Assembly (NCBI RefSeq): GCF_000967425.1
Contig: NZ_FO082820.1
Span: forward strand, 1,488,001 to 1,552,000
Length of the DNA: 64,000 bases
From: Pseudorhizobium banfieldiae
Lineage (GTDB): Bacteria > Pseudomonadota > Alphaproteobacteria > Rhizobiales > Rhizobiaceae
Reading direction: 5' to 3'
Each line of letters begins with the position of its first letter. Position 1 is the first letter of the stretch. The position numbers and the translations under genes are program-made. The notes under the pieces were generated by a model. That model worked only from the letters and a program-made list of their open reading frames with translations, was not told the origin of the DNA and did no database searches. Below, in pieces: positions 26,414 to 36,241 of this stretch.

Positions 26414-29296
26414 ATGGCAGACGATAACCTTGCGCGTAGCCGGGATGATGTTCCGGAATTCTTTGCTGACGATGACCCGTTGGCGGAACTCGCCCGTATT
26501 GTCGGTTACGACGAGCGTCTTGTGCCGCGGCCGCCGGTGACGGAGCGCCGCGAGCCCGCCTTCAATCTCGAAGAAGAGTTGCTGCGCGAGTTCGAGCGCT
26601 ACGACTCGCCGCGTGCTCATCAAGCTGCAGACCGTTTGGAGCCGTCGGCCCTCGCGGGCGCTCCAGTCGAACCGGTGCCCGTCCTGGACGAAGCAGCTCT
26701 GTCATCGTCTCTGGAGCCTATTGAAACGGCCGAACCCGAATGGTTGGCTGCGAACGACCCGGTTCCGGCCGAGCCGCAGCAGTTTGCCGATGAGGCAATG
26801 ACCGCGGATGTTGAGCTGCAAATGGACAGTGAGGGCCTTGGCTCACTTCCGGAGTTGTCGCAACTCGACGCGGCGACTGACTTCGATCTCGCGGATGAAC
26901 TCGAACTGACGCTCGGCGAGACGCCGTTCCGCGCCGTCGAGGCTTCGCCCCAGGTGGCGCAGCCAGAACCGACACGGACCCGAGGTTATACGCCCGGTTT
27001 CCGCATGCCGCTTGCCAATTTCAACGTCGTCCGTGACGGGCAGCCTGTCGCGCCGACAGGTGTTGACGTTCTTGCGGAGCCCGCCGCCGCACCGGCAGTG
27101 GATGAGGCTCGCAAGGAGGCCGTCGCGACCCCGCCTGCCGATGCGTCCTTCGACGCGCAGGCCCCGCTCGACACTAAACCTTCTATTCCTGTCGCAGAAC
27201 GCGAAGAGCGCCTCGTTGCACCAGAACCCGAAATGGTCTCTCAGTCCGTTGCTGCGGACGAAATGGCTGTTTCCGATGATCTGTCTGCGCTCGACGCACT
27301 GATCGACGATGTCTCGCGCTATCCGGTACCGGAAGGCCTCCGTGGCGCACCAATGCCACCAGTCGCGGACGCGCAGGAAAGGCGGGCGGAGACCATGCGC
27401 CTTGATGAGGCCGTTGCGGCCGAATCATCATTTGAAAGCCTGAAGGGCGCGGAAGCCTCACCCCAGTCGGTCGAGCCGGCAGTCGTAGACGAACTTTCGA
27501 TCGATGACGATTTCGAGCTCGCGCTTGAGGATCTGGAATTCGATCTCTCCGATATCCTGCTGGATGATGAGCGCGCACCGTTCGAGGAGCCAAAGCCGGC
27601 TGCTCCGGTTGCCTCGGCCCCGGCTCCACAGACCGCTGTTGCGCCTGCGCCGGTCAAGCACACGGCAAGCTGGTCTCCGATCGCACGGGCCGCTCCCCAG
27701 CCGATTGCCCCGGAACCCCCGGTGGCCCGCGCTCCCGATCCTGTTGCCGCTGTGGCAGCCACGGCGGACATGACGGAAGTCGATGACCTTCCGTTCGATC
27801 CCGCCATGATAACGGACGGGGAGGACCATCCCGAGCCCGTAGTTCATCTGGACGTTCCTGACCTCCACATCGAGGAAGAGGAACCTGTAGCGCCGCAACG
27901 CAACGACTATGACTTTGATCTGGATGGCGAACTTGCGTCTCTCTTGCGCGTCTCTCCTGCGCTGGACCCTGCAAGTGAAGAGCCCGGTCCAGCTGCCGAT
28001 GGTGGCGCTTTCCAGGCGGTGCCGGCTGCGGCCTATCCAGACCTTGACGATTTCGAGCGCGCACTGGAAGAGGATTTCCGCCGCAGCCTCACTGCGCCGC
28101 TGCCGCCCCAGGAAGCCTACTCGGATTTCGAGGAGCCGGCCCACGATCGCATGCCGGCGCGCGACAGGAGGAGGTTGTCGTCCATGGCCGTACCGCTCGC
28201 GGTCGCCGGAGTGGTCATCATCGGCGGATCGATCGGCTATGCGTTCTTCTCAGGCGACGGTTCCTCCGTTGCGGGCAGCGGCGAGCCTATCGTCATTGCA
28301 GCGGATACTGATCCTGTGAAGGTGCTTCCGGAAAACCCGGGAGGGAAGACGGTCCCGAACCAGGACAAGGCTGTCTATGACCGCGTCGCAGGCGCAGCCG
28401 TCGAGGCGCCGAAGCAGGAGGCGCTGATCTCCACCAGCGAGGAGCCGGTCGATGTCGTCCAGAGGACGCTGATGACGGACTCGCTGCCGCTGGAAGGGCA
28501 GGAGGTTGCTGCCGCCGACGAGGACCTTGCACCGGGCCTGATGCGCGAAGACCGCCTTCTGCCAAGCGAGGAGGGGGTTGCGCAGCAGCCCTCCGCTGCC
28601 GATCAGCAAGCAGTTGCGGTCATGCCTCGGCGGGTGAAAACGATGATCGTCCGTCCTGACGGGACGCTGGTCGAGCAGGAACAGCCGGTCGAGTCCGCAG
28701 TGGTTTCCGAGCCGGCGGCTTCCCCGGATGCGAACAAACTTCCGGCCGCCTCCGTGAAGACGGTAGAAGTCGCTGCGGTACCCGACACGGCAGTTGCCGT
28801 TGCGCCGGCCGAGAATTCGGTTGGTGCCGCTGGCATCGTTCCGGCATCGGCGCCGGTCGCGGATACGTCGACCATCACTGATGTGGCGGCTGATGCTCCG
28901 GCTGCACCTGCCATGGCGGCGCCGGTTCCGACCATGCGTCCGGCACAACAGCCAGTCGAGGTGGTCGCGGCGGTCACCGATCGCGGAAATGTCCAGCCGA
29001 CCCAGGAGCCGGCGGCGGCAGCGCCGGCCGAGCAGGTGGCGGCGGTTGCTCCGGGCGATTACGTCATCCAGATTGCCTCCCTGCCCAGTGAAGCCGACGC
29101 GCAAAAGTCTTACCAGAACCTGTCGGCGAAGTTCGGCTCCGTGATCGGCGGCCGTGGCGTCGACATCAAGAAGGCCGAGATCGCCGGCAAGGGGACGTTC
29201 TACCGTGTCCGCATCCCGGCGGGCAGCAAGAATGATGCCGTGGCACTCTGCGAGAAGTATCGCGCTGCGGGCGGAAGCTGCCTTGTCGCGAAATGA
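26414..29296 (+). CDS. large SPOR-domain membrane protein
   Basis: A 960-residue, strongly acidic protein. Residues 1-585 are a cytoplasmic low-complexity region rich in Asp, Glu, Pro and Ala with an N-terminal segment DDVPEFFADDDPLAELARIV. A single transmembrane helix follows (MAVPLAVAGVVIIGGSIGYA, about residues 591-611), then a Pro/Ala/Val-rich periplasmic linker and a C-terminal SPOR domain (DYVIQIASLPSEADAQKSYQ to the end, about 880-960) that should bind denuded peptidoglycan at division sites. Its exact division role is unknown. The ATG at 26414 (MADDNLARSR) is preferred to the in-frame ATG at 26333 inside argS. It is followed by nagZ. Confidence 0.88.
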   Translation: MADDNLARSRDDVPEFFADDDPLAELARIVGYDERLVPRPPVTERREPAFNLEEELLREFERYDSPRAHQAADRLEPSALAGAPVEPVPVLDEAALSSSLEPIETAEPEWLAANDPVPAEPQQFADEAMTADVELQMDSEGLGSLPELSQLDAATDFDLADELELTLGETPFRAVEASPQVAQPEPTRTRGYTPGFRMPLANFNVVRDGQPVAPTGVDVLAEPAAAPAVDEARKEAVATPPADASFDAQAPLDTKPSIPVAEREERLVAPEPEMVSQSVAADEMAVSDDLSALDALIDDVSRYPVPEGLRGAPMPPVADAQERRAETMRLDEAVAAESSFESLKGAEASPQSVEPAVVDELSIDDDFELALEDLEFDLSDILLDDERAPFEEPKPAAPVASAPAPQTAVAPAPVKHTASWSPIARAAPQPIAPEPPVARAPDPVAAVAATADMTEVDDLPFDPAMITDGEDHPEPVVHLDVPDLHIEEEEPVAPQRNDYDFDLDGELASLLRVSPALDPASEEPGPAADGGAFQAVPAAAYPDLDDFERALEEDFRRSLTAPLPPQEAYSDFEEPAHDRMPARDRRRLSSMAVPLAVAGVVIIGGSIGYAFFSGDGSSVAGSGEPIVIAADTDPVKVLPENPGGKTVPNQDKAVYDRVAGAAVEAPKQEALISTSEEPVDVVQRTLMTDSLPLEGQEVAAADEDLAPGLMREDRLLPSEEGVAQQPSAADQQAVAVMPRRVKTMIVRPDGTLVEQEQPVESAVVSEPAASPDANKLPAASVKTVEVAAVPDTAVAVAPAENSVGAAGIVPASAPVADTSTITDVAADAPAAPAMAAPVPTMRPAQQPVEVVAAVTDRGNVQPTQEPAAAAPAEQVAAVAPGDYVIQIASLPSEADAQKSYQNLSAKFGSVIGGRGVDIKKAEIAGKGTFYRVRIPAGSKNDAVALCEKYRAAGGSCLVAK

Positions 29297-29315
29297 CGCA
29301 AGTCGCATAGACTGT

Positions 29316-29350
29316 GAAGATCGGGGTCCTTGCGGCCCCGATCTTCGTTT
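29316..29350 (+). terminator. hairpin, likely terminator of the SPOR gene
   Basis: GAAGATCGGGG (29316-29326) pairs with CCCCGATCTTC (29336-29346) and is followed by GTTT. The U-run is short, so read-through into nagZ is possible. Confidence 0.6.
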
Positions 29351-29398
29351 CAGGTGGATGGCATTCGCCTTTGCCCGCAGGGCGTCTATGATCCGAGC

Positions 29399-30415
29399 AT
29401 GAGCGAATCAAAAGCAATGATCCTGGGGGCGAGCGGCCCCGTACTGACCGCCGACGAAATCGCCCTATACAGGAGCGAGCGTCCATGGGGTTTCATCCTC
29501 TTCGCGAGAAACATCGGTGAGGCCCCGCAGGTGTCTGACCTGGTCGCCGCCATGCGGGACGCGGTAGGGCGCCCTGAAGCACCGGTGCTGATCGATCAGG
29601 AAGGCGGGCGCGTCCAGCGCATTCGCGCACCTTTAGCCGAGAAATACCCTTCTGCTGCCGAGCTGGGGGCGCTTTACGCGCAGGACCGGGAAAAGGGACT
29701 GAGGGCGGCATGGCTGATGTCGCGCTTGCATGCCTGTGACCTCCTGAAGCTCGGCATCAACGTCGACTGCCTGCCGGTGCTGGACGTACCCGTGCAGGGC
29801 GCCAGCAATGTCATCGGCGACCGGGCCTACGGTTTCGATCCTGTCGTGGTGTCGGAGATGGGGCAGGCGGCGGCGGATGGCCTCAAGGCTGGCGGCGTTC
29901 TGCCGGTCATGAAGCACATTCCCGGCCATGGTCGCGGCATGGCCGACTCGCATCACGAACTCCCCGTGGTGGCTGCGAGCCTGCCGGAGCTCGAGGCGCA
30001 TGACTTCGTGCCGTTCCGTGCGCTGAGGAACGAGCTGATGGCGATGAGCGCCCATATCGTCTTCACCGCCATCGATCCCGAGCAGCCGGCGACGACCTCG
30101 TCCAAGGTCATCGAAGAGGTCATCCGCGGCAGGATCGGCTTCGATGGTCTCTTGATGTCCGACGATACGTCGATGAACGCGCTGAAGGGGACGATCGGCG
30201 AGCGCGCCAGGCGAATAGCTGGGGGTGGCTGCGATATCATCTTGCATTGCAACGGGATGATGGAGGAAATGAAGGCTGTCGTTGAAGAAGCCAGGCCACT
30301 CGGTGGTGATGCCCTTCGGCGCGCCAGAGCCGTTGAGGCCGCTTTTGGTCCCGGCGACGGATTGGATGAAGCCGCACTGCGTCAGGAGTTCTGGAGCCTG
30401 CTCTCGCTCGCCTGA
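29399..30415 (+). CDS. nagZ: beta-N-acetylhexosaminidase (NagZ)
   Basis: A 338-residue family 3 glycoside hydrolase that removes N-acetylglucosamine from anhydromuropeptides in cell-wall recycling. The motif KHIPGHGRGMADSHHELP (about residues 171-188) contains the His-Asp dyad of the catalytic loop, and LLMSDDTSMNA carries the nucleophilic Asp. DQEGGRVQR lies at about residue 68. The start ATG at 29399 gives the standard N-terminus MSESKAMILG; an in-frame codon at 29330 lies in the terminator hairpin. It is followed by scpA after 26 bases. Confidence 0.94.
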   Translation: MSESKAMILGASGPVLTADEIALYRSERPWGFILFARNIGEAPQVSDLVAAMRDAVGRPEAPVLIDQEGGRVQRIRAPLAEKYPSAAELGALYAQDREKGLRAAWLMSRLHACDLLKLGINVDCLPVLDVPVQGASNVIGDRAYGFDPVVVSEMGQAAADGLKAGGVLPVMKHIPGHGRGMADSHHELPVVAASLPELEAHDFVPFRALRNELMAMSAHIVFTAIDPEQPATTSSKVIEEVIRGRIGFDGLLMSDDTSMNALKGTIGERARRIAGGGCDIILHCNGMMEEMKAVVEEARPLGGDALRRARAVEAAFGPGDGLDEAALRQEFWSLLSLA

Positions 30416-30441
30416 CACCGGCACCTTGGTCGGGGAAGAGG

Positions 30442-31275
30442 ATGAACATCGCGCCGAGTTCCATTCCCATGGACCAGCTTTGGCAGGACGCCCCCGAGCG
30501 GGCGGCGGATGAGCCGGCGCTGGTGATCGACGTGGGCGGCTTCGAAGGGCCGCTCGACCTGCTGCTGCATCTTGCACGCTCCCAGAAGGTGGACCTGGCC
30601 CGCATCTCCGTCCTCGCGCTTGCCGAGCAGTATCTGGCCTTCATCGAGAGCGCCCGACGCGTGCGGATCGAGCTTGCTGCCGACTATCTCGTGATGGCCG
30701 CCTGGCTGGCCTACCTGAAGTCGAAGCTCCTGATCCCGCAGCAGGCAAAAGGTGAGGACGGGCCGAGCGGCGAGGAGATGGCGGCGACGCTGGCCTTCCG
30801 CCTGAAGCGGCTTGAGGCGATGCGCGAGGCCGCGACGCGGCTGATCAATCGCAACCTCGTGGGGCGCGATGTTCATGTACGCGGTGCTCCGGAACACATC
30901 CCGCACCGCGTCCAGTCTGCCTATGACGCCAGCCTGTTCGATGTCCTTTCGGCTTATGCGAACATCCGGCAGCGCCATGCGACCACCCAGGTCACCATCG
31001 AGAAGCGCAAGGTCTGGTCACTTTCGGATGCGCGGGACCTGCTGACCCGGATGCTGGGCGAGATCACGGAGTGGACGGTGCTGCAACACTATCTTCTCCA
31101 GTACCTCCCGGCAGACGATCGCGTGACGGCGACAGCAAGCGCCTTTGCCGCTTCCCTCGAACTCGTTCGCGAGGGCAAGCTGGAGATCCGTCAGGACGGC
31201 GCCTTCCAGCCGATCTACCTGCGCCAGGGGCGCAACCCCGCGGTCGCTCCGGAGGTGGTCGTTGACGGCTTCTGA
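30442..31275 (+). CDS. scpA: segregation and condensation protein A
   Basis: The kleisin subunit of the SMC-ScpAB condensin, which bridges SMC heads and helps compact and segregate the chromosome. The 277-residue protein has the family signature FEGPLDLLLHLARSQKVDLA and ADYLVMAAWLAYLKSKLLIP, then a C-terminal winged-helix segment. It overlaps scpB by 14 bases and is probably co-transcribed with nagZ. The first ATG (30442) is followed by an in-frame ATG ten codons on; the first is used as it has an AAGAGG site. smc is not in this window. Confidence 0.95.
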   Translation: MNIAPSSIPMDQLWQDAPERAADEPALVIDVGGFEGPLDLLLHLARSQKVDLARISVLALAEQYLAFIESARRVRIELAADYLVMAAWLAYLKSKLLIPQQAKGEDGPSGEEMAATLAFRLKRLEAMREAATRLINRNLVGRDVHVRGAPEHIPHRVQSAYDASLFDVLSAYANIRQRHATTQVTIEKRKVWSLSDARDLLTRMLGEITEWTVLQHYLLQYLPADDRVTATASAFAASLELVREGKLEIRQDGAFQPIYLRQGRNPAVAPEVVVDGF

Positions 31276-31981
31276 GCACCCCGATCAGGAACCTGAGGGA
31301 CGATCTGCCGGTCCGCAGGTCGATGCCGTCTCCCTCCTGGAGGCCGAACGCATTGCCGAGGCGCTCATCTTTGCATCTGCCGAGCCGGTATCCGAAACTT
31401 TCCTCGCGGAGCGCCTGCCGCAGGGCGCGCCGGTCGCGACGGTAATGCAGGGGCTGGCGGAGCGATACGTCGCGCGCGGCGTGAACCTCGTCCGGAGCGG
31501 TGACCGGTGGGCGTTCCGGACCGCGCCTGACCTTTCCTTCGTGATCCGCAAGGACGACAACGAGCTGCGCAAGTTGTCGCGGGCCGCTCTCGAGGTCCTT
31601 GCCATCATCGCCTATCACCAGCCGGTGACACGGGCGGAGATCGAGGAAATCCGCGGCGTCCAGACGTCGAGGGGGACCCTTGATGTGCTGATGGAGGCCG
31701 GCTGGATCCGTTTCCGCGGCCGCAGACGCTCTCCTGGACGGCCGGTGACGCTCGGCACCACGCCGGATTTCCTCGACCATTTCGGGCTGGAGGAGCTGCG
31801 GGACCTGCCCGGCCTTGATGAACTGAAGGGGGCGGGACTGTTGTCTGGCCGTATCCCGCCCAACTTCCAGGTGCCAATTCCGTCGATGTCCGATGAACTG
31901 GCCGAGGACGAGGATCCCATCACGCAACTCGATCTTGAAGAACTGGGTCTCTTGACACCGGGTGGTGAAGAAGAGGAATGA
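31262..31981 (+). CDS. scpB: segregation and condensation protein B
   Basis: The KITE subunit of the SMC-ScpAB complex, 239 residues. Two winged-helix domains carry EAERIAEALIFASAEPVSET and LAIIAYHQPVTRAEIEEIRG, the ScpB signature. The C-terminus is acidic (EELGLLTPGGEEEE). The start is inferred to be TTG at 31262, six bases after GGAGG, overlapping the end of scpA by 14 bases; the alternative ATG at 31145 lies deep in scpA and encodes a basic shadow sequence. Translational coupling to scpA is expected. Confidence 0.93.
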   Translation: MTASEHPDQEPEGRSAGPQVDAVSLLEAERIAEALIFASAEPVSETFLAERLPQGAPVATVMQGLAERYVARGVNLVRSGDRWAFRTAPDLSFVIRKDDNELRKLSRAALEVLAIIAYHQPVTRAEIEEIRGVQTSRGTLDVLMEAGWIRFRGRRRSPGRPVTLGTTPDFLDHFGLEELRDLPGLDELKGAGLLSGRIPPNFQVPIPSMSDELAEDEDPITQLDLEELGLLTPGGEEEE

Positions 31982-32031
31982 GGTCATCTTTCTTGCAAGC
32001 CCGGCGAAGGGCTTGAAGCTGCGAGCATGCG

Positions 32032-33141
32032 ATGACCTTCGATTCCCAGAGCCAGGGTAGACAAACAAGCCGGGCAGCAGGCGTTTCGTTCGCATCGCGT
32101 CTGACGTTCGAGGATATCCATCACAGCTACCACGGCAAGGAGACGATCCGGGGCATTTCTCTGACCGCCGAGCCCGGAGAGGTTCTTTGCCTTCTGGGGC
32201 CATCCGGTTCCGGCAAGACCACGTTGTTGCGCATAGCGGCTGGCATCGAGGTCCAGAGCCGGGGGAGGGTCGTGATCGACGGTCGCGAAGCTGCAGGTCC
32301 CTCGGTCTTCCTGCCGCCCGAAAAGCGCGGCATCGGCCTGATGTTCCAGGACTTTGCACTCTTTCCGCACATGACGGTGCTGGACAATGTGCGCTTCGGC
32401 CTGACGGCGCTTACGGCCCATGAGGCGGCTGCTGCTGCCCGGGCCGCCCTCGAACGGGTAGGGCTCGCCCATTACGCCGGGAAGTACCCGCACGCCCTCT
32501 CCGGTGGCGAGCAGCAGCGGGTGGCACTGGCCCGTGCGCTCGCGCCGCGACCGGGGGTCCTGCTGATGGACGAGCCGTTCTCCGGCCTTGATTCGCGCCT
32601 GAAGGACACGATCCGCGCCGATACGCTGGCAATCCTGCGCGAAAGCCGCGCTACCGCCATTGTTGTGACCCATGATGCGGAAGAGGCGATGCGGATGGCT
32701 GACCGAATCGCGCTTCTGCGGGATGGGCGGCTGGTCCAGGCCGGCAGTGCCGAGGAACTTTACCAGGCGCCGCGGGATCTCTTCGCTGCCGCCTTCTTCT
32801 CGGAGATCAACGAATTTTCGGGAATCGTGAGCGGTGGGCGGGTCGAGACACCGCTTGGTATTGTACCGGCACACGACCTCAGCGACGGGTCGAAGGTCTC
32901 CGTTGCAGTGCGACTTTCGGATGTGCGCGTTATGCCGCAGGGGGGATCCATCGAGGCGCGGATCCGGTCGCGGCGGTTTCTGGGTGTCGTCGAACTGCTG
33001 AATCTGGCGGTTTCCGGCCGCGAGGAACCGGTTCGGGCGCGCATCCGGGCGGATCTCCTGCCGCCGCACATCAGCGACGTGACCCTGAGCGTCGCCCCAC
33101 AGGACATTTTGGTGTTTGAAAAAGCGGATCAAACAGCATAA
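32032..33141 (+). CDS. ABC transporter ATP-binding protein, FbpC-like, orphan
   Basis: A 369-residue importer-type ATPase. Walker A is GPSGSGKTT (about residue 61), the signature is LSGGEQQR, Walker B VLLMDEPFSG, and the switch His is in VVTHD. A C-terminal TOBE-like regulatory domain follows (about 265-360), as in FbpC, PotA and CysA proteins. The order suggests import of iron, polyamine or another small solute. No permease or binding protein is adjacent, so it must work with components encoded elsewhere or be a relic. It lies between scpB and tatA on the same strand, so it may be carried in the same transcript. Confidence 0.85.
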   Translation: MTFDSQSQGRQTSRAAGVSFASRLTFEDIHHSYHGKETIRGISLTAEPGEVLCLLGPSGSGKTTLLRIAAGIEVQSRGRVVIDGREAAGPSVFLPPEKRGIGLMFQDFALFPHMTVLDNVRFGLTALTAHEAAAAARAALERVGLAHYAGKYPHALSGGEQQRVALARALAPRPGVLLMDEPFSGLDSRLKDTIRADTLAILRESRATAIVVTHDAEEAMRMADRIALLRDGRLVQAGSAEELYQAPRDLFAAAFFSEINEFSGIVSGGRVETPLGIVPAHDLSDGSKVSVAVRLSDVRVMPQGGSIEARIRSRRFLGVVELLNLAVSGREEPVRARIRADLLPPHISDVTLSVAPQDILVFEKADQTA

Positions 33142-33171
33142 ATCGAGACAAGCGAAATTGGAGTTGCAGTT

Positions 33172-33378
33172 ATGGGTTCCTTCAGTGTTTGGCATTGGCT
33201 GATCGTTCTGGTCATCGTGCTCGTGCTTTTCGGCCGCGGCAAGATTCCGGAATTGATGGGTGATGTTGCCAAGGGCATCAAGAGCTTCAAGAAGGGCATC
33301 AGCGAGGACGATACTCCTGAGACGACGAAGACCGTCGAGCACAAGCCCGAGGATACCAAGGAAAGCACGCGGACCTGA
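33172..33378 (+). CDS. tatA: Sec-independent protein translocase TatA
   Basis: A 68-residue pore-forming subunit of the twin-arginine translocase. The N-terminal helix ([20 protein letters not shown]) is followed by an amphipathic helix ([19 protein letters not shown]) and an acidic then polar tail. This is the standard TatA architecture. It heads tatABC. CpdB at 0.6-2.5 kb in this window carries a Tat signal, so the machinery is in use. The intergenic gap to tatB is 32 bases. Confidence 0.95.
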   Translation: MGSFSVWHWLIVLVIVLVLFGRGKIPELMGDVAKGIKSFKKGISEDDTPETTKTVEHKPEDTKESTRT

Positions 33379-33410
33379 TCTTTCGGACCGGGTTCGGGGA
33401 GCCTTGTTGA

Positions 33411-34082
33411 ATGCTTGATATCGGCTGGACCGAGCTTCTCGTAGTGGGGATCATTCTCATCGTCGTGGTCGGTCCGAAGGACCTGCCGCCGATGTTGAGG
33501 GCGTTCGGCCGGATGACCGGCACCCTACGCAAGATGGCGGGCGAGTTCCGGACGCAGTTCGACGAAGCCTTGCGTGAATCCGAGATGGACGAGGTGCGCA
33601 AGACGATAACGGATGCGCAGAAGCTCAATCCGTCTAACGCTCTGCGCGACGCGATCAATCCGCTACGGCAGGTGGGACAGGACATCCGCAGCGACCTGGA
33701 GAAATCGACGCGGCCAGACAAGCCGGCTGGTGCCGGCAAGCCCGACGTCGAGGCGCAGAAGGTGGTCGAAGGCGTTGTCCCTGCAGAGCAGCCTGAGCCG
33801 GTGAAGGTGCCGGCGCCTGCCATGACTTTGCCATCGACGCCGCCGGTTCTCTTCGAAGCGCCCGAGACGCCGTCCACCGCGCCTGCCAAGGCGGAGAAGC
33901 CAGTCCGGAAAGCGGCCAAGCCCAAAGCGACGCCGGCTGAGAAGCCGGCCGCAGCAGCAGCCGGGAGATCAAAGAGCAGCAGTGCTTCGAGGACACCCGC
34001 AGCGTCCGCCGACGCGGCAGCAAAGCCTGCAGCGCGCAAGCGTCCTGCCAGGAAAGCCAATACCCCGAAGGATGACGCATGA
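33411..34082 (+). CDS. tatB: Sec-independent protein translocase TatB
   Basis: A 223-residue TatB, which forms the receptor with TatC. The N-terminal helix MLDIGWTELLVVGIILIVVV is followed by GPKDLPPMLRAFGR and an amphipathic helix with MTGTLRKMAGEFRTQFDEAL. The long Pro/Ala/Lys-rich C-terminal tail is typical of rhizobial TatB proteins. Its stop overlaps the tatC start by four bases (ATGA). Confidence 0.95.
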   Translation: MLDIGWTELLVVGIILIVVVGPKDLPPMLRAFGRMTGTLRKMAGEFRTQFDEALRESEMDEVRKTITDAQKLNPSNALRDAINPLRQVGQDIRSDLEKSTRPDKPAGAGKPDVEAQKVVEGVVPAEQPEPVKVPAPAMTLPSTPPVLFEAPETPSTAPAKAEKPVRKAAKPKATPAEKPAAAAAGRSKSSSASRTPAASADAAAKPAARKRPARKANTPKDDA

Positions 34083-34903
34083 GCGGTGACATCGAAGACA
34101 AGCCGCAGCCGCTCCTCGAGCATCTGGTGGAGCTCCGCACACGCCTGATGTGGTCGCTTGGCGCGTTCTTTGTCGCCTTCCTCGTCTGCTTCTTCTTCGC
34201 AAAGGATCTCTTCAACTTCCTGGTCGTGCCCTACAAGTGGGCAGTGACCTGGGCAGACATGGACGTCACAAAGTCGGAGCTGATCTACACGGCGCCGCAG
34301 GAATTCTTCTTCACCCAGGTGAAGGTGGCCATGTTCGGAGCACTGGTGATCGCGTTCCCGGTCATCGCTTCACAACTCTACAAGTTCGTGGCGCCGGGTC
34401 TCTACAAGAACGAACGCGCCGCCTTCCTGCCGTTCCTGGTTGCGTCGCCGATCCTCTTCCTGATGGGAGCAGCGCTCGTCTATTTCTTCTTTACGCCGAT
34501 GGTGATGTGGTTCTTCCTTGCCATGCAGCAGGCCCCGGAAGAGGGCGAGATGGCAATCTCGCTCCTGCCGCGGGTTTCGGAGTATCTGAGCCTGATCATG
34601 ACGCTGGTGCTGTCATTCGGCCTGGTGTTCCAGTTGCCGGTCGTCACCACGCTTCTTGCGCGGGTGGGCTTGCTGACCAGCGACTGGCTGCGCGACAAGC
34701 GGAAGTTCGCCATCGTCATCGCCTTCGTCGTGGCAGCCGTGCTGACGCCGCCCGATCCGCTTTCCCAGATCGGCCTTGCGCTGCCAACTATCCTTCTCTA
34801 CGAGATTTCCATCTACGCCGCGCGACTCGTCGAGCGCAAGCGCGCCGAGGAGGCTCTTGCCGAACCTGCCGCGTCGGACCTTGCCGATACGGACGAGGTC
34901 TAG
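34079..34903 (+). CDS. tatC: Sec-independent protein translocase TatC
   Basis: A 274-residue polytopic membrane protein with six predicted helices. It recognises the twin-arginine motif together with TatB. The N-terminal region EHLVELRTRLMW is the conserved TatC signature, and the helix pattern and length agree with the family. The C-terminal tail from about residue 250 is acidic/Ala-rich and cytoplasmic. It follows tatB with a four-base overlap and precedes serS by 54 bases. Confidence 0.96.
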   Translation: MSGDIEDKPQPLLEHLVELRTRLMWSLGAFFVAFLVCFFFAKDLFNFLVVPYKWAVTWADMDVTKSELIYTAPQEFFFTQVKVAMFGALVIAFPVIASQLYKFVAPGLYKNERAAFLPFLVASPILFLMGAALVYFFFTPMVMWFFLAMQQAPEEGEMAISLLPRVSEYLSLIMTLVLSFGLVFQLPVVTTLLARVGLLTSDWLRDKRKFAIVIAFVVAAVLTPPDPLSQIGLALPTILLYEISIYAARLVERKRAEEALAEPAASDLADTDEV

Positions 34904-34957
34904 GCCCTTCTGCCTTGCCCGCGAGAGTGCTGCGTTCCGCTCGAAAGGCCAGGAACG

Positions 34958-36241
34958 ATGCTCGATATCAAGTGGATCCGTGACAATCCTCAGGCGCTGG
35001 ACGAAGCGCTTGCAAAACGTGGCGCCGAACCTGCGGCTGCCACGCTTCTGGCGCTCGACGACAAGCGCCGTGCCGTTATCCAGAAGCTCCAGGAGATGCA
35101 GTCGCGCCGCAATGCGGCCTCCAAGGACATCGGCGCCGCCATGGCGCAGAAGAACATGGAACTTGCCGAGCAGCTGAAGGCGGAAGTCGCCACGATCAAG
35201 GATACCATGCCGGCCGCCGAGCAGGAGGAGCGGGAGGTGGTATCCGCGCTTGACGATGCCCTGTCGCGCATCCCCAATATTCCGCTCGAAGATGTTCCGG
35301 TCGGCAAGGATGAGGCCGACAACGTGGTAAAACACGTCGTCGGGCAGAAACCAGGCTGGAACCACCCGGCCAGGGAGCATTTCGAGATCGGCGAGCAACT
35401 CGGCTACATGGATTTCGAGCGGGCGGCGAAGCTCTCGGGCGCCCGCTTCACGGTCCTTAGCGGCCCGCTGGCGAAGCTGGAACGGGCAATCGGCCAGTTC
35501 ATGCTTGACCTGCACACCACGGAGCATGGTTATACCGAGGTTTCCTCGCCGCTGATGGTCCGTGATGAGGCCATGTACGGTACGGGACAGCTTCCGAAGT
35601 TCGCGGAGGATCTGTTCCGCACGACGGACGGCCGCTGGCTGATTCCGACGGCCGAGGTGACGTTGACCAACCTGGTATCGGGCGAGACGCTGGAGCAGGA
35701 GAGGCTGCCGCTTCGCTTCACGGCTCTGACACCTTCCTTCCGCTCCGAGGCTGGTTCTGCCGGACGCGATACGCGCGGAATGCTGCGCCAGCACCAGTTC
35801 TGGAAGTGCGAACTGGTTTCGATCACCGACGCCGACAGCTCGATTGCCGAGCACGAGCGGATGACGGAATGTGCCGAGACTGTCCTGAAGCGCCTCGGCC
35901 TGCATTTCCGTACCGTGACGCTTTGCACGGGCGATATGGGCTTCGGCGCCCAGAAGACCTACGATATCGAGGTCTGGCTGCCGGGTCAGGATACCTACCG
36001 TGAAATCTCGTCCTGCTCGGTCTGCGGCGATTTCCAGGCCCGACGCATGAATGCCCGCTATCGCGTGAAGGACGAAAAGGCGTTAAAGTTCGTTCATACG
36101 TTGAACGGTTCGGGCACGGCGGTCGGTCGTTGCCTGATCGCCGTGATGGAAAATTATCTCAACGAGGATGGGTCGATCAGCGTTCCGGATGCGCTTCTTC
36201 CCTACATGGGCGGCATCACCAGAATCGAGCGGGCGGCCTGA
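34958..36241 (+). CDS. serS: serine--tRNA ligase
   Basis: A class II synthetase of 427 residues that charges tRNA(Ser) and also tRNA(Sec) where present. The N-terminal coiled-coil tRNA-binding arm spans about residues 25-105 (alternating Lys/Glu/Ala). Motif 2 is [20 protein letters not shown] and motif 3 lies near [25 protein letters not shown] site precedes the ATG. The stop codon overlaps the surE start by one base (TGATG), placing serS-surE-pcm-nlpD in one unit. Confidence 0.97.
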   Translation: MLDIKWIRDNPQALDEALAKRGAEPAAATLLALDDKRRAVIQKLQEMQSRRNAASKDIGAAMAQKNMELAEQLKAEVATIKDTMPAAEQEEREVVSALDDALSRIPNIPLEDVPVGKDEADNVVKHVVGQKPGWNHPAREHFEIGEQLGYMDFERAAKLSGARFTVLSGPLAKLERAIGQFMLDLHTTEHGYTEVSSPLMVRDEAMYGTGQLPKFAEDLFRTTDGRWLIPTAEVTLTNLVSGETLEQERLPLRFTALTPSFRSEAGSAGRDTRGMLRQHQFWKCELVSITDADSSIAEHERMTECAETVLKRLGLHFRTVTLCTGDMGFGAQKTYDIEVWLPGQDTYREISSCSVCGDFQARRMNARYRVKDEKALKFVHTLNGSGTAVGRCLIAVMENYLNEDGSISVPDALLPYMGGITRIERAA

